Assembly: GCF_014192645.1 (NCBI RefSeq)
Contig: NZ_JACHYE010000014.1
Span: forward strand, 1 to 64,000
DNA: 64,000 nt
Direction: 5' to 3'
Source of the DNA: Herbaspirillum sp. Sphag64
GTDB lineage: Bacteria > Pseudomonadota > Gammaproteobacteria > Burkholderiales > Burkholderiaceae_D
Made by a program: the position numbers and the translations under genes. The notes beneath the pieces are model-generated. The model made no database searches. It was not told the origin of the DNA and saw only the letters and a program-made list of their open reading frames with translations. Positions 14,602 through 22,946 of the stretch are shown piece after piece (positions within the stretch are counted from its first letter, which is position 1; every line of letters begins with the position of its first letter).

Positions 14602-16113
14602 TCAGTCAATATCGAACCGGACACCCTGTGCCAACGGTAAGGTCTTGCTGTAGTTGATGGTGTTGGTAGCGCGTCGCATGTAGGTTTTCCAGGCGTCCGA
14701 GCCCGATTCGCGACCACCACCGGTTTCTTTTTCTCCACCAAAAGCGCCACCGATTTCTGCGCCACTGGTACCGATATTGACGTTGGCCAGACCACAATCG
14801 CTGCCGGTGGCAGAGAGGAAACTCTCGGCTTCGCGCATGTCATTGGTAAAGATCGCCGAGGACAGACCTTGCGGAACGGCATTGTTGAGTGCAATCGCTT
14901 GTTCCAGATCATCATATTTAACGACGTACAGAATTGGCGCGAAGGTCTCGTGATGCATGATGGCGGTTTGCGCTGGCATGCAGACCAGCGCAGGGCGCAC
15001 ATAAGCAGCATTGCCGAGTACGCTGACCCGTTCGCCGCCGGTGACTTCACCACCTTCAGTACGAGCCTGGGTCAATGCCTGTTGCATGGCGTCGAAGGCG
15101 TGCACGTCAATCAGCGGGCCAACCAGTGTATCGGCCTCAAGTGGATCGCCGACTTTGACACTGGCGTAGATGCGTTTGATCTGTGTCACAACCTGATCAT
15201 GGATGCTGCTGTGGACGAACAGACGACGCAGGCTGGTGCAACGTTGACCTGCGGTACCGACGGCCGAAAAGGTGATAGCGCGCAGTGCCAGCGAGAGATC
15301 GGCTGACGGTGCCACGATCATGGCGTTATTGCCGCCCAGCTCCAGCAGGCTACGGCCCAGTCGCTGTGCGACCACGCTGGCAACCTGGCGTCCCATGCGT
15401 ACACTGCCGGTGGCGCTGACCAGCGGCACCAGCGGTGAGCGCGAGAGTGCTTCGCCGATGTCCGCGTGACCGATCAGGACCTGATTCAGATGTGCTGGTG
15501 CAGTGTTGGGGCGTTGTTGAGAAAAACGCGCCACTGCTTTGGCAAACAGGGCTTGGACCGCAAGTGCGACGACGGGAGTTTTTTCCGAAGGCTTCCAGAT
15601 GATGGTGTTGCCACACACCAGCGCCAATGCCGCATTCCATGCCCAGACCGCGACCGGGAAGTTGAACGCCGTGATGACACCGCAGACGCCTAGTGGATGC
15701 CAGGTTTCCATCATGCGATGGCCGGGACGTTCGGAGGCGATGGTGAGGCCGTAGAGCTGACGTGACAGGCCAACGGCGAAGTCGCAGATGTCGATCATTT
15801 CCTGTACTTCGCCAATCCCTTCAGACAAGATCTTGCCGGACTCCAGTGTGACCAGCTGTCCCAGGTCTTCACGATGTTCACGTAGGACTTCACCCAGCAG
15901 GCGCACCAGCTCGCCGCGCACCGGTGCCGGTACCTGACGCCACGACTGAAAAGCCGTATGGGCATCCGCGATGGCAGTTTCGGCTTGCGCTGCGGTGTGG
16001 GTCTTGAGGGTGGCAATCATTTGTCCATCGCGTGGTGAACGGACCGACAGGTCGGTACCAATGTGCCTGGAGAGATCGAGGTTCAGGGCGGCAAAAACAG
16101 GGGCGAATTGCAT
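14602..16113 (-). CDS. amaB: Alpha-aminoadipate-semialdehyde (piperideine-6-carboxylate) dehydrogenase, ALDH7 type
   Basis: The ATG at 16113 (behind AAAGGAA) gives 503 residues; the longer open frame upstream is not ALDH. The stretch L-E-S-G-K-I-L-S-E-G-I-G-E-V-Q-E-M-I-D and R-P-G-H-R-M-M-E-T-W-H-P-L-G-V-C-G-V is distinctive for ALDH7 (antiquitin/AmaB). The general base Glu is in L-E-L-G-G-N-N and the nucleophilic Cys in G-Q-R-C-T-S-L-R-R. ALDH7 members oxidise 2-aminoadipate 6-semialdehyde, in equilibrium with piperideine-6-carboxylate, to 2-aminoadipate with NAD(P)+. It sits first in the transporter/dehydrogenase run, and its product is the expected substrate of the aminotransferase at 6501-7715. 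This gene anchors the lysine-catabolic reading of the block. Confidence 0.88.
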   Translation of the reverse strand: MQFAPVFAALNLDLSRHIGTDLSVRSPRDGQMIATLKTHTAAQAETAIADAHTAFQSWRQVPAPVRGELVRLLGEVLREHREDLGQLVTLESGKILSEGIGEVQEMIDICDFAVGLSRQLYGLTIASERPGHRMMETWHPLGVCGVITAFNFPVAVWAWNAALALVCGNTIIWKPSEKTPVVALAVQALFAKAVARFSQQRPNTAPAHLNQVLIGHADIGEALSRSPLVPLVSATGSVRMGRQVASVVAQRLGRSLLELGGNNAMIVAPSADLSLALRAITFSAVGTAGQRCTSLRRLFVHSSIHDQVVTQIKRIYASVKVGDPLEADTLVGPLIDVHAFDAMQQALTQARTEGGEVTGGERVSVLGNAAYVRPALVCMPAQTAIMHHETFAPILYVVKYDDLEQAIALNNAVPQGLSSAIFTNDMREAESFLSATGSDCGLANVNIGTSGAEIGGAFGGEKETGGGRESGSDAWKTYMRRATNTINYSKTLPLAQGVRFDID

Positions 16114-16457
16114 AAATTCCTTTGCGGCGATAGGTAAAAACGGTCGTATTCGTCGCCGAGTATAAGGAGGAAGTGGGCCCTTGTTAAAGTCAAAAAATAT
16201 CACGACATCATTACTTATCCTCATGCACAAAAATGTTCGGCTGCGCCTGGATAGTATGCGCTTTGATGGTGCGTTGCCGCAAAACATGGGTGGAGCCAGG
16301 GCCTTTGTTGGCCTGTGTTTCAAGGAGGAATATGGGGGTTGGCGCAATGCCGGATAGATTGCGTTGCACCATTTTGAGGCGTTGCCTGACTGGTGGGAAA
16401 AGCGACTTCGCTATTACTTTTTGTATGTTTAGTCGTTTATGCGACCAAGATTGCTGG
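16114..16457. other. Promoter region of the amaB-transporter run
   Basis: Non-coding stretch between the LysR stop and the amaB start. It presumably holds the promoter for the 14602-7793 gene run. A TTGACT occurs on the minus strand near 16183-16188, but no -10 box sits at a good distance, so no promoter is assigned. Confidence 0.4.
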
Positions 16458-17342
16458 TCAACTGTTTTGCAGTTCGCTCAACAACCAGGTGCGAAATTTG
16501 ATCACAGCCGGTTTGCTGGCGTTTTTTTCTGGATAGGCGAGGTAATAGGCTTGTGGACTTTTCACGGCAAATGGGAAGGGCACGTGTAGTTGGCCCAGAC
16601 TGAGCTCGGTCTCGACCAGGAACTTCGGCATCAGTGCCACGCCCAGTCCGACCATGGCGGCCTGAATCACCATATTGAGTTGCTCGAAACGCGGCCCGGC
16701 AAGGGCGTTGGGGCAATCGACACCGACATGGCGGAACCAGTCTTGCCATGCTTGTGGCCGGGTAGTGTGCTGCAATAGGGTCGCTTGTGCCAGATCTTCG
16801 ACCGACTGGATACGGTCGAGCATCTGGCGGCTGCACACCGGTACCACTTCTTCGCCCATCAGGCGCACCATCACCGCTTCAGGCCAGTCCGGCTCACCAA
16901 AGTGGATAGCCGCATCGACTTGCCGCGTATTGAAATCAAAGGGCAGCACTTCCGTGCTCAGGTTCAGGAGCACATCGGGGTAGGTTGCTGAAAATTTGGT
17001 CAGGCGTGGAATCAGCCACTTGATACCGAAAGTCGGCAGGATCGCCAGATTGAGCACGCTCGACAGGCTGTTATGCGTCATGACCTGAAAGGTCGCCATC
17101 TCGATCTGCTTGAGAATACTGGAGACCTGTACCGCATATTCGCGGCCGGCCTCGGTCAGGATCAGACGGCGGTTGATGCGTTCAAACAGTTTGACTTCCA
17201 GATAGTCCTCCATGATCGCAACCTGACGACTGACCGCGCCTTGCGTCATGTGCAACTCGTGCGCGGCCTTGGTAAACGAGAGATGCCGCGCCGAAGTGTC
17301 GAATGCAATCAGGCAGGAGGTGGAAGGAATGAATCTACGCAT
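16458..17342 (-). CDS. LysR-family regulator, GcvA-like, of the lysine-catabolic block
   Basis: The 294-residue protein begins MRRFIPSTSCLIAFDTSARH, then the LysR helix-turn-helix (S-F-T-K-A-A-H-E-L-H-M-T-Q-G-A-V-S-R-Q) and a substrate-binding domain. It is clearly a paralogue of the regulator at 55286-56176: both open with MRR-IPST and share T-R-P---W--W and G-P----L--M-x-x-A-A near the C-terminus. It lies between the hglS/flavoenzyme pair and the amaB run, all on one strand. An inverted repeat overlaps its start region, consistent with autoregulation. Effector is unknown; a lysine catabolite is the obvious candidate. Confidence 0.87.
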   Translation of the reverse strand: MRRFIPSTSCLIAFDTSARHLSFTKAAHELHMTQGAVSRQVAIMEDYLEVKLFERINRRLILTEAGREYAVQVSSILKQIEMATFQVMTHNSLSSVLNLAILPTFGIKWLIPRLTKFSATYPDVLLNLSTEVLPFDFNTRQVDAAIHFGEPDWPEAVMVRLMGEEVVPVCSRQMLDRIQSVEDLAQATLLQHTTRPQAWQDWFRHVGVDCPNALAGPRFEQLNMVIQAAMVGLGVALMPKFLVETELSLGQLHVPFPFAVKSPQAYYLAYPEKNASKPAVIKFRTWLLSELQNS

Positions 17343-17379
17343 AGTGCCGGATTTGTCAGTGTGAATACATCGGCACTAT
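17341..17379. promoter_or_regulatory. Inverted repeat at the LysR start
   Basis: ATAGTGCCG (17341-17349) and CGGCACTAT (17371-17379) are perfect arms 21 bp apart, spanning the LysR translation start at 17342. Possible autoregulatory binding site. Confidence 0.45.
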
Positions 17380-17412
17380 AGCAAAGGTGTCTGCACAGGA
17401 GTTCGTTGCACC

Positions 17413-18831
17413 TCAGGAAAAACGGGTATTGCCCAGCAGATAATACGGATCGAAAGCCGGTTGCAGACGCGCCGCCAGCGCTTGCTTCTGGGTGCTCAGA
17501 TAGCGGTCGTAATAGTGCTGGTTGAACGGCCCGATACCATGTTCGGCACTGAAGCTACCACGATAATCACGGACCACCAGATCGTAGATGGCGGTGCGCA
17601 GCGCATCGATACGCGCTGGTAGAAACTGCTGTGCATGCGTCGGCGGGATCACCAGATTGAAGTGCAGGCCACCATCGCCCCAATGTCCGAAATCGCACAC
17701 CACGGCGCCGGCAAAGTCGCGCTCCACCAGTTCGATAGCGGCAGTGCGAAATGCGGGCAGATGAGAACGTGCGACGGCGATGTCAAAGGCGACGATCTTG
17801 CCTTCCTGCTTGATACTGTCGCTGATCGCATGCCGGATACGCCACAGGCTTTCCGGTTTGTCGACAACAGCGTCAAGGATGTTGCCTTGCTCCAGATGTC
17901 GCTCCAGCCACGGCATGAACAGGTGCTCCAGATTGCAATGCGCACTGGCTGGTGCTGACGAACTGAGTTCGATCAATAGGGCATAAGGCGGCAGTGGATT
18001 GAAGGGCGCGATCACTTGCGGCAGATGATGCAGAACCGATTCCATGGCATTGCGTGACATGCCTTCAAAGGCGCTCAGAAAATCACCGAACCGGCGTTCG
18101 GCATCCTGCAGCAATTGCAAGCCGACTGGCAGACTGTTGGGGACGATCAGTGCGGTGGCAGTTTGCTGCGGCAAAGGGTGGGTTTGCAGTACCGCTTGCG
18201 TGACGATACCGTAGCTGCCAGCACTGCCGATGAAGAGTTGCTTCCAGTCCGGGCCGGTATTGTTCTTGCGTAGCCGGTTATTGAGGTCAAGTAATTCACC
18301 GGCCGGTTCCATCAGCAGAGCCTGCAATCCGAGTGTGTTGTGGCGCACGTCGCCATAGCGGATCAGGCGTGCACCACCGGTGTTGGCGGCCAGCATGCCG
18401 CCAACCGAGGGATCAGCGCCAAGGTCAATCGGAAAGCACAGGCCATGTGGTTCCAGTGCCTGATTCAGTTCTGATAACCGGGTTCCGGCCCAGGCCTGGA
18501 TCACCCCATCGACCGGATCAATATCGATAACGCCTTTGAGCCGTTCCATGCTCAGGATGACTTGCAACCCCGAGTTGTCCGGCGAGGCGGCAGCGACCAG
18601 ACCGGTGTTGGCGCCTTGTGGCACCAGACTGATCCGGTCAGCCGCACACAGGCGCATCAACTCGGCGGCGCTGGCGACATCAGCTGGTCTGGCAACACAC
18701 AATGCGGTGCCAGCGCCATAGCGAGGGCCGTGTTCATAGGGGGCGCGGGCGTCTTGCTTGACCAGACAGGCCTCGGCACCTAGCAAGGCGGTAATACGCG
18801 AGAGTGCCCGTTCAGCAGACACTGGCTTCAC
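17413..18831 (-). CDS. FAD-binding oxidase/dehydrogenase, D-2-hydroxyglutarate dehydrogenase-like
   Basis: The 472-residue protein is a VAO/PCMH-fold flavoprotein. It has an FAD-binding N-terminal half with V-P-Q-G-A-N-T-G-L-V (about 75-85), D-L-G-A-D-P-S-V-G-G-M-L-A-A-N-T-G-G and a C-terminal FAD-oxidase domain. The metal/substrate motif F-G-H-W-G-D-G-G-L-H-F-N-L-V near residue 390 is typical of D-lactate and D-2-hydroxyglutarate dehydrogenases. Its start overlaps the end of the DUF1338 gene by 20 bp, implying a shared task. Since DUF1338 enzymes make D-2-hydroxyglutarate from 2-oxoadipate, oxidation to 2-oxoglutarate is the natural role. A generic glycolate/D-lactate activity remains possible from sequence alone. 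Confidence 0.82.
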   Translation of the reverse strand: MKPVSAERALSRITALLGAEACLVKQDARAPYEHGPRYGAGTALCVARPADVASAAELMRLCAADRISLVPQGANTGLVAAASPDNSGLQVILSMERLKGVIDIDPVDGVIQAWAGTRLSELNQALEPHGLCFPIDLGADPSVGGMLAANTGGARLIRYGDVRHNTLGLQALLMEPAGELLDLNNRLRKNNTGPDWKQLFIGSAGSYGIVTQAVLQTHPLPQQTATALIVPNSLPVGLQLLQDAERRFGDFLSAFEGMSRNAMESVLHHLPQVIAPFNPLPPYALLIELSSSAPASAHCNLEHLFMPWLERHLEQGNILDAVVDKPESLWRIRHAISDSIKQEGKIVAFDIAVARSHLPAFRTAAIELVERDFAGAVVCDFGHWGDGGLHFNLVIPPTHAQQFLPARIDALRTAIYDLVVRDYRGSFSAEHGIGPFNQHYYDRYLSTQKQALAARLQPAFDPYYLLGNTRFS

Positions 18832-19867
18832 GACTGTCTCCGGCGGTCATTTTGAAAATTCCCTGGGCGTTACCGCTGTCGAAACTCAAATCCAGCTTGC
18901 TCACGCCGCTTACCGGATCGGTATAGCTGTCGCGGCTGATGAATTCATAGAAAGAACCGGGCACCACAACTGGCGTCAGCTGGCCGTGTTGATCGGACAA
19001 CTGGTAGCTGACTTTGTCGGCCCGGAAGGCGGTCTGACGGACGCGGCCATTGCGTGAAACTTCCACCAGATCCTTGATTGGTCTGCCTAGTGCACGTTGC
19101 TGTGCGGCGGTCTCTTCGACATCCTTGACCCGATCCGTGGCGTGGTTGAAGACGCTGCCTTCGGTCGCGATCCACGCCATCTCGGCGGATTCGGCCAGCA
19201 ACTGTTGATACTGGGTCTGGGTTGGCAATCTGTGGTGACGCGCAAAGCAGTTCAGCATGGCAGGCAACAACAGGCTGGCAGCCGCAAATGGTAGCGTTCC
19301 GGTGCTGGCAAGTTGCGTCAGTAATTGTTGCATCGCAGCTGGAAGAGGGTCGACGGCGCTCGACAGGACTTCTTCTACCACGGCCTGAAAGGGGGCTGAA
19401 AAATGTTCCGGATGCAGTTCGCTGACAAAGAACTGGGCAATGTTTTCCGGATCATCAAGATGGGTATAGACCCGACCCGTCATGTGCAGCCGTGGCAGAG
19501 GATAGACGCCATTGCGTTGATAGCCCAGTGGCAACAGTAGTCGGGTGAAAAACGCCTCGCCGTTCGGGAAGTCACTGGCTTGCTGGCGCAATACGGTACG
19601 CACGGCGCCATGATCGAAGCAGATACGGATACCGGCGGCAGTAGCATCCTCGACGTAGGCGCGACCGCTGGGGACGTGTCCTAGCAATTGCTGGAATAGT
19701 GCCATATTCAGTGCTTGTGCCAGCTCCAGACGTGTGATCTGGTCTGCTGCTGGCCGAATCGTGCTGGCCGGAATCTCAAGCCGATCAAACAGTTGCTCCG
19801 TTGTGCTGGTATCGAGTACTGCATGCAGCAATGCCTGCAGATTACTGCCTGTGATGGAGTGCATCAT
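18812..19867 (-). CDS. hglS: DUF1338 2-oxoadipate dioxygenase/decarboxylase (HglS-like)
   Basis: The 351-residue protein carries the DUF1338 Fe(II)-site pattern: H86 in C-F-D-H-G-A-V-R, H242 in F-N-H-A-T-D-R-V and E308 in V-P-G-S-F-Y-E-F-I-S-R. The two His are 156 apart, as I recall for the characterised Pseudomonas HglS (H70/H226), and R90 sits four residues after the first His as R74 does there. The known enzyme turns 2-oxoadipate into D-2-hydroxyglutarate, releasing CO2. This protein is about 100 residues shorter at the C-terminus than the Pseudomonas enzyme, so it is a short subtype. It heads the minus-strand block and overlaps the D-2-hydroxyglutarate dehydrogenase-like gene by 20 bp. 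Confidence 0.85.
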   Translation of the reverse strand: MMHSITGSNLQALLHAVLDTSTTEQLFDRLEIPASTIRPAADQITRLELAQALNMALFQQLLGHVPSGRAYVEDATAAGIRICFDHGAVRTVLRQQASDFPNGEAFFTRLLLPLGYQRNGVYPLPRLHMTGRVYTHLDDPENIAQFFVSELHPEHFSAPFQAVVEEVLSSAVDPLPAAMQQLLTQLASTGTLPFAAASLLLPAMLNCFARHHRLPTQTQYQQLLAESAEMAWIATEGSVFNHATDRVKDVEETAAQQRALGRPIKDLVEVSRNGRVRQTAFRADKVSYQLSDQHGQLTPVVVPGSFYEFISRDSYTDPVSGVSKLDLSFDSGNAQGIFKMTAGDSREASVC

Positions 19868-19950
19868 GATTGCCTTTTGAGGGAAGATGACGGCATCTTA
19901 AAATGTCTTGGTGACCTCACAAAACGATTTAATTTGATGTTTTCATGTCT

Positions 19951-19977
19951 TTTACTCATTAAAAATTAATGAGTAAA
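19951..19977. promoter_or_regulatory. Perfect 12-bp inverted repeat upstream of hglS
   Basis: TTTACTCATTAA (19951-19962) and TTAATGAGTAAA (19966-19977) are exact arms with an AAA centre, about 85-110 bp upstream of the hglS start and 150 bp before the plus-strand gene at 20126. The inner part has T-N11-A form, compatible with a LysR-type site. A terminator is unlikely because both adjacent genes point away. Confidence 0.55.
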
Positions 19978-20125
19978 GGTAAAAAGTGCGGTAATTCCTG
20001 CTTGATGATGACTTTTTCACATTCCGCATGCGATCGGTGTGGAAAGGGACAGCTTGTCATCCTGGTGCAAGCTTGCACCTATAATCTGTGTTGAAATTCA
20101 TTCACTCTTTCCAGGCAGCTGCCGT

Positions 20126-20761
20126 ATGCGTAAGCTATTTTTGTTGACGTGTTTCGTGTCGTCGTGTCTGGTATCTGCGCTGGCAGTTGCGCAATCAAGT
20201 ACGCCTGGAAGCAATGGCAGCATCGACATTAGCGTCCAGCGTGAGCCCGGCAGCGAAGGAGAGTTCTATGCGGTGCAGGCCAGCATGATAGTCGAAGCTA
20301 CCCCGCAACGCAGTTGGCAGGTGATGACGGACTACGATCATCTGGCTACGTTTGTCCCTGGTTTTACTTCATCCCATATGGTGACGCGGATCGGTAATGA
20401 TGGCGTATTGGCGCAGGAGGGCTTTGTCCGCTTTCTGTTCATCAAACAGTCGATCAACCTGCTGCTCGATGTACACGAAGAACCTTATTCCAAAGTCGAC
20501 CTGAACTTGCTGCAGGGAAATATGCGTCACTATGAGGCGCACTGGCAATTGATTCCGGTCGATACCCTGCACACCAGAATCCTGTATAACGCGAGGCTGG
20601 CGCCGACTTTCTTTGTACCACCAATTATTGGTGTGACAATGATGAAGGGTGATCTGCACAAAATGCTGGACGCAGTCAGTCTCAAAATCGAGCAGGGTAG
20701 TGAGCTACCGGGGCCGCTGAGCGGACCGGTGCAATTGCCGCAGGCAGTGGCGCATCCATGA
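20126..20761 (+). CDS. Exported START/SRPBCC-domain protein
   Basis: The ATG at 20126 begins a good signal peptide (MRKLFLLTCFVSSCLVSALA, cleavage near VAQ-SS). The mature part has the Coq10/START helix-grip pattern: V-Q-A-S-M-I-V-E-A-T-P-Q-R-S-W-Q-V-M-T-D-Y-D-H-L, then F-V-P-G-F, E-G-F-V-R-F-L-F and a C-terminal amphipathic helix (M-M-K-G-D-L-H-K-M-L). The fold binds hydrophobic ligands. A periplasmic location with a lipid-type ligand is inferred. It lies 72 bp before the YceI lipoprotein gene, which has another lipid-binding fold, so they may act together. Confidence 0.78.
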   Translation: MRKLFLLTCFVSSCLVSALAVAQSSTPGSNGSIDISVQREPGSEGEFYAVQASMIVEATPQRSWQVMTDYDHLATFVPGFTSSHMVTRIGNDGVLAQEGFVRFLFIKQSINLLLDVHEEPYSKVDLNLLQGNMRHYEAHWQLIPVDTLHTRILYNARLAPTFFVPPIIGVTMMKGDLHKMLDAVSLKIEQGSELPGPLSGPVQLPQAVAHP

Positions 20762-20833
20762 TTGAAGCGCTGATCAATGTACTGATCAATGCATTAATCG
20801 ATACCCCATTAACACATCAAGGCTGGAGTCTGC

Positions 20834-21643
20834 ATGCAAGCTGGTAAGACAAGAAAACTGATCACTGCCGCAACATTGTTTTGTGCCTTGAATGCATGTT
20901 CGTCACCGAGTACGGTGGCCCCCTCTTCTGCAGCAACATCTACACCGCCGTCGGCACCAACGGCCAGCACACTGGGGTCATCGTCGGCTTCACTGGAGGC
21001 GACCTATGCGGCGCTGGCGAAAGAGGGTGGCAAACTGTTTACGCTTGATCCTGCACAGTCGCAGGTACGCATTTATGTGTTTCGCGCGGGGGCGGCGGCG
21101 CGATTCGGGCATAACCATGTGCTCTCGGCACCGCAATTCACCGGGTATTTTTATTTGCCAGGTAGCGGTACCGATGCGGCACGTTTTGATCTTGCATTCA
21201 GGCTGGATGCACTCGATATCGACCAGCCGGAATATCGTGCTGCGCTGGGTCCGGCATTCGCCAGCAAGATATCGCCAGACATGATCGCCAGTACCCGTGA
21301 GCATATGCTTGGCGAGGCCAACCTGCAGGCTGAACAGTATCCGTTTGTCCGCATTCATTCGCTGCAGATTATCGGTGAATCTCCCCGCTTTGCTGCCAGG
21401 CTCAGTGTGGAACTACATGGGCAGGTACGTGAGATGTGGGTACCACTGACGGTCACTGGTTTGCCAGATAGTCTGATGGCGAGTGGATCAATGGTATTGC
21501 GCCAGTCGGATTTCGGGATCCATCCTTATTCAGCACTGGGTGGCATATTGGCAGTCGCTGATGCACTTGTGATTGATTTCACTTTACGTGGGCGTGTTGC
21601 GCGTGACAGTGTGAATGCGCCTTCGTCAAGCGCCACAAACTGA
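20834..21643 (+). CDS. YceI-family lipoprotein
   Basis: The 269-residue protein starts with a lipoprotein signal (K-L-I-T-A-A-T-L-F-C-A-L-N-A-C; lipobox L-N-A-C around residue 22), a Ser/Pro/Ala-rich linker to about residue 60, then a YceI lipocalin-like domain (F-T-L-D-P-A-Q-S-Q-V-R-I-Y-V-F-R, R-F-G-H-N-H-V-L). YceI proteins bind long-chain isoprenoids or amides in a barrel. The HNH near the barrel entry is common in this family. Its last 118 bp are antisense to the end of cho (21526-21643), an unusually large convergent overlap. Confidence 0.8.
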   Translation: MQAGKTRKLITAATLFCALNACSSPSTVAPSSAATSTPPSAPTASTLGSSSASLEATYAALAKEGGKLFTLDPAQSQVRIYVFRAGAAARFGHNHVLSAPQFTGYFYLPGSGTDAARFDLAFRLDALDIDQPEYRAALGPAFASKISPDMIASTREHMLGEANLQAEQYPFVRIHSLQIIGESPRFAARLSVELHGQVREMWVPLTVTGLPDSLMASGSMVLRQSDFGIHPYSALGGILAVADALVIDFTLRGRVARDSVNAPSSSATN

Positions 21644-22482
21644 CCTTCCAGATAGGGTTTGATGATGATGCGATAAGTGTCAATGTCAAAACTGCGTTGT
21701 TTGGGTAGCACGAGCTTACGGTTCTTGCGGTCAATCGATCCCAGATACATCCAGTGGTCAATGACATGGGTTTGTTGCCAGCCATCACACTCCTCAACGA
21801 TACCCATCGCACGCTGAAACGGCCATTGAATCAGGCGCAGGCTGTCTAGTGCCTGTCGGAGTCGCAGCCCATGGTCCGCCAGAGATTCTTCACCGATACA
21901 GGCGCCATGACAGCGTTTGAGCTGATGGGCAAAGCAGGGGCGACCGGAGCGACCGGTTTCAACGCCGCACACCACGCCGCAGAGAAGATGCGCGCCGACC
22001 AGCTCCTGCAGGGTCTGCAAGGCTGCACGATGGCTGCCAAATACGCCGAACAGATTTGCTGTGGTGGCAAAATCGACGTCTCTGGCGAACACGATCTCCG
22101 GTACCCCTTCAGGACTCAGGCGCAATGCACACATCTGGCGGGTACGACGCAGTTTTTTGTTGTGTAGAGGCTGTAACTGCTTGATCAGTTGTGCTTCCAG
22201 TAACTGCGCGCCAATATCACCGGCGGTGCGCTGGAATTCAATCCGCCTGCTCTGCATGAGCATGCGTGCCTCGTCAGGGTTACGTAAGTGCGTCAACACG
22301 CGGCTGCGCAAATGGATGCTCTTGCCAATGTATAAAGGTGCATCTTGCTCACCGCGAAAAATGTAGATGCCCGGTTTGTTGGGTAGTTGCTTGAGGCTGG
22401 CAGCGTCGATATGACTTGGATAGACAAATGGCTCACTGGCAATGAATTGCCCATCGAGGCTTGCCGATGTCATGCGCGGCAT
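21526..22482 (-). CDS. cho: Excinuclease Cho (UvrC N-terminal homologue)
   Basis: The ATG at 22482 gives 318 residues. The GIY-YIG nuclease domain is clear: L-P-N-K-P-G-I-Y-I-F-R-G-E, then P-L-Y-I-G-K-S-I-H-L-R-S-R-V-L-T-H and a catalytic-type E in L-L-E-A-Q-L-I-K. A Cys-containing stretch (C-F-A-H-Q-L-K-R-C-H-G-A-C-I-G) matches UvrC/Cho. In E. coli Cho makes the 3' incision in nucleotide excision repair and is SOS-induced. The C-terminal 39 residues are encoded opposite the yceI end. No LexA box was recognised in its upstream region. Confidence 0.85.
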   Translation of the reverse strand: MPRMTSASLDGQFIASEPFVYPSHIDAASLKQLPNKPGIYIFRGEQDAPLYIGKSIHLRSRVLTHLRNPDEARMLMQSRRIEFQRTAGDIGAQLLEAQLIKQLQPLHNKKLRRTRQMCALRLSPEGVPEIVFARDVDFATTANLFGVFGSHRAALQTLQELVGAHLLCGVVCGVETGRSGRPCFAHQLKRCHGACIGEESLADHGLRLRQALDSLRLIQWPFQRAMGIVEECDGWQQTHVIDHWMYLGSIDRKNRKLVLPKQRSFDIDTYRIIIKPYLEGQFVALDEGAFTLSRATRPRKVKSITSASATANMPPSAE

Positions 22483-22946
22483 GTTGTATTCCTGCTCACG
22501 TTGTGCCCCTGATGTTCGCGGTGGTGGAGTAATGGAATCACGCGCAAAGTGTAGCGGTGATTTGCACAATGTGCAGAAATGGCCCCGAACCACTGCGCAA
22601 GTCAGTCAAGTGTTGCCTGTTGTCATCTTTGTCATTGGCGACTGCTGCTATCCAAGCTGCTATTCATGCTGTAAGCCACTACCAGACTGGGCTTGCCAGT
22701 GATTGCGAATTGACTGGCGCTCGGGTAACATCAACTTCCAGTGATGCTTGGGAGGGTATCCTTGCAACCGATTATCAGACTGATGTTGAATCGGCAACTG
22801 TAGTCACGTTTGTCTGACAAAAAATAAATGTCAAAATAACAAGCATCAAAAATAACAAGCATTATTGCGATGCCATGGCAACATCAGGACTGGCAGCAAC
22901 CAGCGGTTGCGGGTCGCAGTGTATCTATCTGGAGGCAGGGTTTTTA
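22483..22946. other. Intergenic stretch
   Basis: No gene, repeat or RNA recognised. It should contain the cho promoter and the promoter of the binding-protein/c-di-GMP pair downstream. Confidence 0.35.
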
